The notes beneath the pieces are model-generated. The model made no database searches. It had not been told where the DNA came from and worked only from the letters and a program-made list of their open reading frames with translations. Shown piece after piece: positions 56,931-64,000 of a DNA stretch of 64,000 nt. Location: contig CM036253.1 in the NCBI GenBank assembly GCA_020698575.1, positions 33,639,719 through 33,703,718 on the forward strand, written 5' to 3'. Origin of the DNA: Bostrychus sinensis. Taxonomy: Eukaryota > Chordata > Actinopteri > Gobiiformes > Eleotridae. Position numbers and translations under genes: made by a program. Position 1 is the stretch's first letter, and every line of letters begins with the position of its first letter.

Positions 56931-58285
56931 ATTATTGTGTCATGTTTGTCAGTTTGTGGTACTGTGATGCATCTGATAACTTTATTTAACCCAGATGAGA
57001 AAGCTGACAACGCAGCACTTGCACTCCTAATGCCCATAATGCATCTGTAAAATAAAGGGAAACAAGGGTTAAAAATAAAAAGAGAGTCCCCCTGTGGCTA
57101 AAAAATGTAAATAAAAAAAATAAAATAAAAAAAGAGATAAAAAGATAAAAAATTGTTTTGTATTCTAAATGTTATTTATTGTTAAATTAACAAGTAGTTA
57201 GCCTTCACTTAAATATAAGTCTTAAATGCCTAGGAATAACTTTCTAGGCACATTTTACAAATATGCATCTTTTGATTTTTTTTTATTTTTTTTTATTTTT
57301 TTCTGAAAATGTCAGTTATTGGAAAACTAGCATCTTTCAACTGTTAATAAATAAAATGAATAAACTTAAAATAAAATGCATTTTTAAATGAAAAAAGAGA
57401 TTCGCTTCTTTCTTTTGGTATTTAAACTTTAAATAAAACTATAGCACAACGTTTTCTGTGGGACAGCAAAGATTGTTGAAAACGACCAAAAACACTGGCA
57501 CTGGCTGACAACTTTTTAATAAAATGCTGGCAGGAAAAGTGTTAAGAATTACAGACTTCACTCATATTTAAATTTGTTAAAAGGCCTCGAACAATAACAG
57601 ATATGGTAAATACAGACTTCCGTAGTCCACTTTTTGCTCTTTGAGCTAAACCAAAGCAGATTTGTTTTCTTAATCAAATAAATTGCATTGTGTTGTTACT
57701 GAATAAAGTCATGTAATTCTGCAATAAATCTGTCATGTAAACAAAGAATAACTTTTTTTTTTTTTTTATCATGGCACTTATTAAAGCTGATTGCACAGAA
57801 TAACTATATTTCAGAGCAGGCACACTTACATTTTACAGCCAAAACAAATCCTTGCCAAGCCAATAAAAAAGCATGCATTATGAATGTAATGTGACAACTT
57901 CAGAAACATGTTCAGGAAGATTTCTCTTTGCAATAGTTTACTTACAGAATATATGCTTGCTTCATAAACACAGTTATATGTTTTACACAATCCCGACACT
58001 ATTCAACTATTTGATTTTAACAATCGAAGACTTTCCAACTGTATTTAACAAGCTTTTAAAACCAACCACAACTATTGTAAGAAAAGCTCATTACACAGAT
58101 GGAACTTTTAATAGCTGTAAAGACAGAGAACAGACAAATGACAAGTAAATATGACTTTATTGTAATGACAATGAATGAAAAATCAATACAAGATTTACAG
58201 ATGTACCACAGATATTATTCCAGGATATTGTCTCATTGTTTTGGCAGAGGTGCAGATCTGACATTCTAATGAAGAAAAACCCACC
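56931..58285. other. Intergenic, AT-rich, no gene recognised
   Basis: Homopolymer-rich A/T DNA. The 91-codon frame at 57873-58148 has no domain. Confidence 0.5.
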
Positions 58286-58965
58286 ACTCAGGTCCCTTCA
58301 GCCTGAGCTCCCAGCCATCCTTCAGAGGAGACACATTTCAGCTGCTTGTATCTGAGATCTTGACCTTGGTATTGCCCCAAGGCTCATGCCCATAGGTGAC
58401 AGTAGGAAAGTAGATCGACCAGTAAATCAAGCTCTTTGCCTTTGGCTCAGTTCTTTCTTTACCACAACAGACTGACCAACAGCCCATTCTTTTGCTTATA
58501 AAAAACTCCCAACATATTGATCCCCCTCCAACCTGGAGAGGACGCCGTTCTTTTCTAGTTGAGGACCATGGTCTTGGACTTGGAGTTGCTGATTCTCATT
58601 TCAGCAGTTTCAAACTCAATTGCAACCCTCCCCAATGCAAGCTGAAGTTCCCTGTTTGATCAAGCCATCAAGGCGACATCATTTGCAGAGATAAAATCCT
58701 GTGATCCCCAAAACCTGACTCCCTCAGGCCAATGGCTGGTTTCATCTAGAAATTATATCCTTTAAGATAATCAACAGAATCTGTGACAAAGGGCAGCCCT
58801 GCTGGAGTCCAACATGCACTGGAAATAGTTTTGACTTACTGCCGGCAATGCAACCCAAGCTCCTGCTCCAGTCACAAAGGGACCAGACAACACTTAGCAG
58901 AGGGCCCGAGACCCCATACTCCCAGAGCACCTTCCAAAAACCACCACAAAGGACATGGTCAAATG
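58286..58965 (-). mobile_element. LINE relic, reverse transcriptase part
   Basis: On the minus strand: FDHVLCGGFWKVLWEYGVSG, PLLSVVWSLCDWS, GCIAGSKSKLFPVHVGLQQG and CPLSQILLIIL, a decayed version of the fish LINE RT block (VGLRQGCPLSPILF). Further 3' sequence (gtggaccatgg-like, antisense ggaccatggtcttggacttg) continues to about 58290. It joins 59981-60430 across a hAT insertion. Confidence 0.85.
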
Positions 58966-59980
58966 CAGGACTGGACTGGACTTGGCTTAGACAGGCCACT
59001 TATAATTACTGGCGCACAACTGACTACTAATTTATGTACGTCTTCCCTGGCTGCTTACCTGCTGTGCTACACTTCCCCGCTCACTCTGTCCCTCAGGTTC
59101 CCTTTCAAAAATCCCTGGCTGCTCCTCTCCCTGTGCGCTGCTGCTGCTGGCTTCACCTTCAACCTGCACCGTCACAGAGGACGTGGGGGCTACAGCAGCC
59201 CCTCCAGTGAATAAGTCTGTGATTTTGGCACATTTTGCAGCGTCTGCTGTGAGATTCTTTAACTTCTTTTCTCGCAACCTCTCCGCACCCCCTTTCCACT
59301 GTGATTTCTCCATCTTTCCACGCTCAACACTATGGAAACTGGCGGGAGTCCAGAACACGGTTGCTTATGCATGCGTGCACGCAGACTACGAGCTCTGTCA
59401 TGTACGCAAGTGTTCTTCTCTTAGTAAAAAGTGAATAAACTACACCACTGACCTGCGCTCACCTTTCTGAAAAAGAGAACAGACAGTGGCAGTTAGTTCT
59501 GAAGCCTCTTTCATCGTCTGCGGTGCCTTCGCTGCTCCTCGTATGTGGTTTATTCCAAAACCTGTGACAGAAGACCGCGTCTCACCAACGAGACTCAAAG
59601 CAGAATAAAAACTGCACAGATACTTCATGCTGCTGGTCTCACTGTTTTCCACTACACCGCTTTTAAAAGCGTTAGCAGCTTGCTCGACTTGTAAACAAAC
59701 CGCGCACTACAATGACGTAGCAGCCTGTCACCCTCAGAGCTGATGACGTAACCTGGGCCGCAGCACAGATTGTTTGTGCAGGTGAGAGCGCGAGCCGGCG
59801 GGGGAATCAGACCCCTCCCCAGTCGTACCTGGGCACAGCACAGTTCGAATGGCCCTAGTGTGAGTGCACCCTAACTTAAGTAAATGAAAAAAAAAAAAAA
59901 AAAAAGGTGGACCGTCAGGCCACCAGGCCTTCAGGCCACCGGGATTTTGCCCGGTATGCCAGATTATCAGTCCACCCCTG
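58966..59980 (-). mobile_element. hAT transposon derivative inserted in the LINE
   Basis: A 1,015-bp element with left end CAGGACTGGACTG and right end inverse CAGGGGTGGACTG, flanked by exact GTCAAATG duplications (58958-58965 and 59981-59988). The 8-bp duplication and CAGGGGTG terminus define a hAT insertion. Removing it restores the LINE phrase gcatttgaccatgtc. A minus-strand frame (59358-59032) with MEKSQWKGGAERLREKKLKN and DAAKCAKITDLF resembles the N-terminus of a hAT transposase. The catalytic domain is missing, so it is non-autonomous. Confidence 0.92.
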
Positions 59981-60430
59981 GTCAAATGCCTTCTCCAGAG
60001 CCACAAAGCACATGAGGACATGTTGGGCAAACCACAATGAACCCTCGAGCACCCTACAGACCCTGGTGGACCTTAAAAAGAGGGACCACCACCTCAGTCT
60101 GTCAATGATAATCCTCCTCTATGTTGTCCTTAAACTACTCCCAGATCTGAGTTTTTGCCTCCCCATCTTCCCAGGCCATAGCACGTTTGGTCGGTATCTG
60201 TCAGCTGCCTCGGTGCCACAGGCCCGGCTTGATGAGCTTGATGGCATCCCTTAATTTCAGTGTCCACTACCAGGTTCAGGGGTTGCCACCACGACAAGTA
60301 CCAGAGACCTCCAGCTTCAACAGCCACATAAGCAATAGAAGTGGAGAACATCAATGTTCCCAGCTTCTCTTGGGATCTGGTCGAAATTCTCCCAAAGGTG
60401 GGAGGTGAAACACTACCTTGTGAAAACAAA
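59981..60430 (-). mobile_element. LINE relic, upstream part
   Basis: The minus strand carries the segment before the RT block: FAQHVLMCFVALEKAFD-like sequence at 59990-60060, then the endonuclease-side region with EKLGTLMFSTSIAYVAVEAG, GLWYLSWWQPLNLVVDTEIK. The parts are in LINE order on the minus strand (upstream at the higher coordinate), with internal deletions and frame breaks. Confidence 0.8.
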
Positions 60431-61204
60431 ACATAGAAATATCAGCTTAAAATTATGAATTGCTTACAAAAAGCTGTCTTAACACTTTTGGTCAAACTGA
60501 TTTATATTTGAAATTTTATTTTATATTCTATCCAAAAAAAAAAAAAAAATGTTACACCTTCAAACATTAACGACCCACTCACTTTTAAAACCTATATCTC
60601 AGGTTGATTGATACCATAATATGATAGTGACTGCATTAATAGACCAAAGAGATACTGAATGTTTCTGCACACCCCAACACCGTCCCGCTTGTGCCTTAGG
60701 TGTGTCCACAGCTGCTGAGGTGTCAGTCCCACTGCGTACTCTGTGTAATCGCAGTGTAGTAATGTACTACTATAAAGAGTGTTTAATTAGAAGAGGCAGT
60801 GTGGACACAGCACTCCGCTTCTCCAAGGGACGGAGCTCTTAATAATGTGGTCTAATGGGATAAGTACAGACCCCGGCAGCCCAGGTGGGACATCCCAGGA
60901 TCAGGGCAGAATAAAGGGCTTTGATGGGGCTTGATTGAGCGTCTCCGGCCCCAGCTCTAGAGCAGCTGTAGTGTCTGAGTGTCCGAGGGTAAACACTATT
61001 GTCTTACGGGGCCCAGACTGTGTGATTAGTGTGTTCAGAGTGGCACTTAATGAGCATCAGGCCAGAACTAAGTGCCCTATTTGTGGAGTGAAGGGGGCAC
61101 TTACTGAAGTTACCCCTGCCTCCTTAGGCCTGCTGCAGGAGAGGAGTTGGACAGGCAGGGCAAGGTTGTACCTAACCCTAACCTTAAGTATGAAATATTA
61201 ACCC
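60431..61204. other. Intergenic, no gene recognised
   Basis: No recognisable element. Short open frames at 60621-60842 and 60935-61201 show no domain. Confidence 0.45.
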
Positions 61205-61520
61205 ATGTGGCCCATTGAGAACAAAAGTGTCCTTTAAAAATGTTATATTTTGATAACCTTGCAGTGGTTCTTACCTTTTCTGTGAAATTTGGCTCAGGTG
61301 TGTATTTTCATATTTATGTTTAAACACAAATCTAATATTATTTCATTTCTTTATCTGACTAAATTGTGTCAGTGACAAACGTGTCCCTGTCAACAAAACT
61401 TCATAAAAAAAATGTATACATTCATTTTATTTATTCATTTATTTTTTTATTTTTTTTTACCAACTTTTGCCCTGACCATAAATACCAAATATTTCATTAT
61501 TTTCTGAATTTGAATCCTGG
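61205..61520. repeat. Single arm of the foldback family
   Basis: Contains gagaacaaaagtgtcc, gcagtggttcttacc, ggctcaggtgtgtattt, aaacacaaatctaatatta and ccctgaccataaataccaaa, then tatttcattattttctgaat, matching the left halves of the 22.0 and 47.75 kb elements. No mirrored right arm was found. Confidence 0.65.
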
Positions 61521-63539
61521 TTTCCTCTGCCTTTTAGTTGCTCTGCCATTACCAACATCTAAGAACGTGTCACTTTCTTAAAAGATCCAAGACTTCAGGG
61601 ACATTGGCTTGGGTCTCCCATTCTTGCAAGACTGTTTTTTGACAAGATATGTTAGAAGGAGATGCAGGAGGCTTCATTTGCCCTGCAACAACTCGTTTAA
61701 CCATCACACTGACTCTGAAACTGTTCATTTATGGTAAAAAAGTGACTTTGTTTTGCTTTAAAACCTTATTTTATGTGGATTATGTCTATGTTTAATCTTA
61801 GCATAATCCTGAGGTATGTTCTATAAGGTGTACGTTTTTTTCTTTATTGTAGACCCTATGTCTAGTTTTATTTAATGGACATATCCATCCTTTTAGTGTG
61901 AAGCAGGCGAGTGCGTTCTATGCATATAAACTGTCCAGTGACATGGAACATGGCTTTTTTCTCGTGAGCGCCATAGACACGCATGAGGGTAACTTTACTC
62001 CTCTCACTGGTAATAAAAGTGAGCACAGTGCGAGCTATACATCAAGTGATGGTGAGTTGCTTATTACACTAAAGCACTAGCTAGTTGACCAAATGTGGTG
62101 CCTGTGTAAATCCAGGGGCAGATCAGTGTAACAGGACGAGGGGCTGTAGCCCCCTCACACCACAGGAAAATGCATTTAAAACACAAACATGTCAATATGA
62201 GACGGTAAAACCAAGTTTAGTGCAGTTATATTGCCATCTAAAACTGAATCTGTAGCAATATTACATTAGATCATATATTTATGTGTAGTTCAAGTTTACA
62301 CACAGCCCTCAGTGATGTGTTCTACAGTAGATATGTGCTGCATTATATCACTGCTATACACACGTCCACTACCACCACCACCACCCCCACCCCACCCGCC
62401 ATACTTTTAGTTTTTGTTTTTTTTTGTTTTTTTTGGGGGGGGGGGGGGGGGTTTGCTCTCATTTTAACATTTCTTATGCTAGGGTGATAATATTTGACAA
62501 AGATGTTCATGAATAAATTATTTTAAGAATTTCAGCATCACAACTGAAAAAAGAATTTTGTACTGTCTAGACAAAAATAAATAAATAAAACAATAAAAAC
62601 TCACATTCTTCCTCTTTTGGTCCCATTGACTTACATTAAAGTCACTTATTTTCACTCTGCTGCCATTGCAATACAGAAATGTTCATTCAAATATTCAAAT
62701 CATGTTAGTTTAATGCCTTCTGGACGATGCTATAGAATGCCTTTAGCAACTAAGAAAGTCTATAAAGGGGCATTTGCCAAATGCAGTCTGTTTACTAAAC
62801 AAGCACTGGTGAAGAATTAAGCAGCACATTTTCAAATGCTTAAATGATGGTGTTTTTCTCTACTAATTGTCTTTGGTATCTTTATACTGTAACCATGTCT
62901 TGTATTTATTGTATTGTATTGTATGTATTAACTGTATGACTGATGGTGAACCAAAGACATATTTCCATCAAATGGACAATAAAGTTAAAGTTAACCCTGT
63001 CAGTCAGAGGCTGAAAAATACACAAACAAAAAATTCACCACCAGATCCACCATTTTATCATTGCATTGTGGGAAATAATTCCCTTATAATTCCCATTAGA
63101 TAACAGTGACTGTAGACCAACCCTTATGGGGCTTTAAGAGGAAGAACCAGAGTTTCAGCACTTTTGTTTTCTAATGGCACAAAAAGTAAAAATGTATTAA
63201 AATCAGTGTGAGGGCGCATCAGAGACCTATCCAGGACTGGTAATCTCTCCACAAACAAAACACACCTTATGTTTAAATAGTAAATAATTTATATTTATTT
63301 ACAAACATGTGGGATTATGTAAACAAACTGGCATTTATAGGGTTAAAAATATCAAAATGAATTATCTTTAGTAATGTATGATAAGGACAGGGGTTAATGA
63401 TTAAAAAAAAAGTGACCTAAAAGGGCTTTAAGAGGAAGAATGTGATTTTTTTATAAAGGAGGGCCTGAGGGTTAAAACTTATATTTAGGTAAAGGCAATT
63501 TAATATTTTTAATTTAACAATAAATAACATTTATCTTTT
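61521..63539. other. Intergenic; (CCA)n and 17-G run at 62378-62451
   Basis: A short ccaccaccaccaccccc patch is followed by T-rich DNA and a run of 17 G (62435-62451). Otherwise AT-rich with no gene. A repeated phrase (gggctttaagaggaagaa) occurs near 63130 and 63423. Confidence 0.5.
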
Positions 63540-63800
63540 CATCATCCTCTTCATTTCAAATGTTAATAATCTGGTCCAAGACTTTCTCACAGCTAATCCT
63601 TTTGGGGACAGGCATGTTTTCAGCTCGCTAACTTGAGCTAAGACCACGTCCTGTCTGCTCTGTCCCTGGGTCGTGATGTCCCGTGAAGGCCATACTTGCA
63701 ATGTCATTCTTCTTCACTTGATTTTCATGTAGCTACTGTACCAAGTGCACAAAATACCAACCACCCCCTGTATCCATTACCAATGAAAACATGTATAGCT
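63540..63800 (-). repeat. Interspersed repeat, uninterrupted copy (reverse)
   Basis: Reverse complement of the 56100-56860 repeat: ccaagactttctcacagcta, atccttttggggacaggc, cttgagctaagaccacgtcc and tgattttcatgtagctac, then ccccctgtatccattacca. It lacks the 380-base insertion found in the other copy. Confidence 0.65.
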
Positions 63801-64000
63801 GTACGTTTTTTAAAATTATTATTTCTATTAATATTATTATTTTATTTTTATTAACATCTTAACAAGTTACACTATTTGTCGAACACAAACACTGTAAGAA
63901 ATGACAAATGAGAGCTCATATAATACAATTACATATTTTACACATATATCAAAAATAATAAATATCTTAAAAACACATTATGTATATGTAGCCTATACAT

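Overview
The window is vertebrate nuclear DNA, almost certainly from a percomorph-like teleost. It has long AT-rich intergenic stretches, many microsatellites, hAT, Tc1, piggyBac-like and LINE relics typical of fish genomes, and two spliced homeobox genes with consensus GT/AG introns. Nothing is prokaryotic or viral. Only two genes are well supported. The rest is intergenic or intronic DNA built largely of mobile elements and tandem repeats. No RNA gene was recognised.

At 12.2-17.3 kb on the minus strand is a complete two-exon Hox13 gene. Its residues match the HOXB13 paralogue (SYLDVSVVQTLG, EPRHD, LLPVDSYQ, and a homeodomain with KKRIPY and QITIWFQ), so I call it hoxb13a. At 48.8-52.9 kb on the plus strand is an even-skipped family homeobox gene. 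Its homeodomain is split by a 3.4-kb intron between residues 46 and 47, the diagnostic Evx intron position. Divergent placement beside hoxb13a identifies it as eve1, the Evx paralogue of the teleost hoxba cluster, whose counterpart is absent from tetrapod HOXB. The window is therefore the 5' (posterior) end of a hoxba cluster. About 30 kb of repeat-rich DNA separates the two genes and presumably carries posterior regulatory elements, but I could not pick out conserved elements without comparison. The first exon of eve1 is not settled. A minimal exon at 45.94 kb fits the splice phase.

Layout. 1-12 kb, downstream of hoxb13a: dispersed repeats, an 11-bp minisatellite inside a nested transposon (5.68-7.12 kb), a hAT MITE with a perfect 8-bp target duplication, a 161-bp tandem duplication, and the probable hoxb13a 3' UTR. 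12.2-17.5 kb: hoxb13a with a 4.1-kb intron rich in microsatellites and foldback sequence, then a CpG-rich promoter. 17.5-45 kb: intergenic, with a near-perfect hairpin 0.9 kb upstream of hoxb13a, a 39-bp minisatellite of 1.66 kb (24.9-26.5 kb), a piggyBac-type MITE, a 1.8-kb hAT-like element filled with 11-bp repeats (32.3-34.1 kb), Tc1 and LINE relics, and SINEs. 45.5-52.9 kb: a small unexplained minus-strand candidate 3'-terminal exon with its own poly(A) signal, then eve1. 53-64 kb: MITEs, a decayed Tc1 transposon, and a LINE relic split by a hAT element with an exact 8-bp target duplication.

Most long open frames at 5.8-6.7 kb and 24.9-26.6 kb are artefacts of tandem repeats whose unit, or three times whose unit, is a multiple of three. 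They should not be annotated as proteins.
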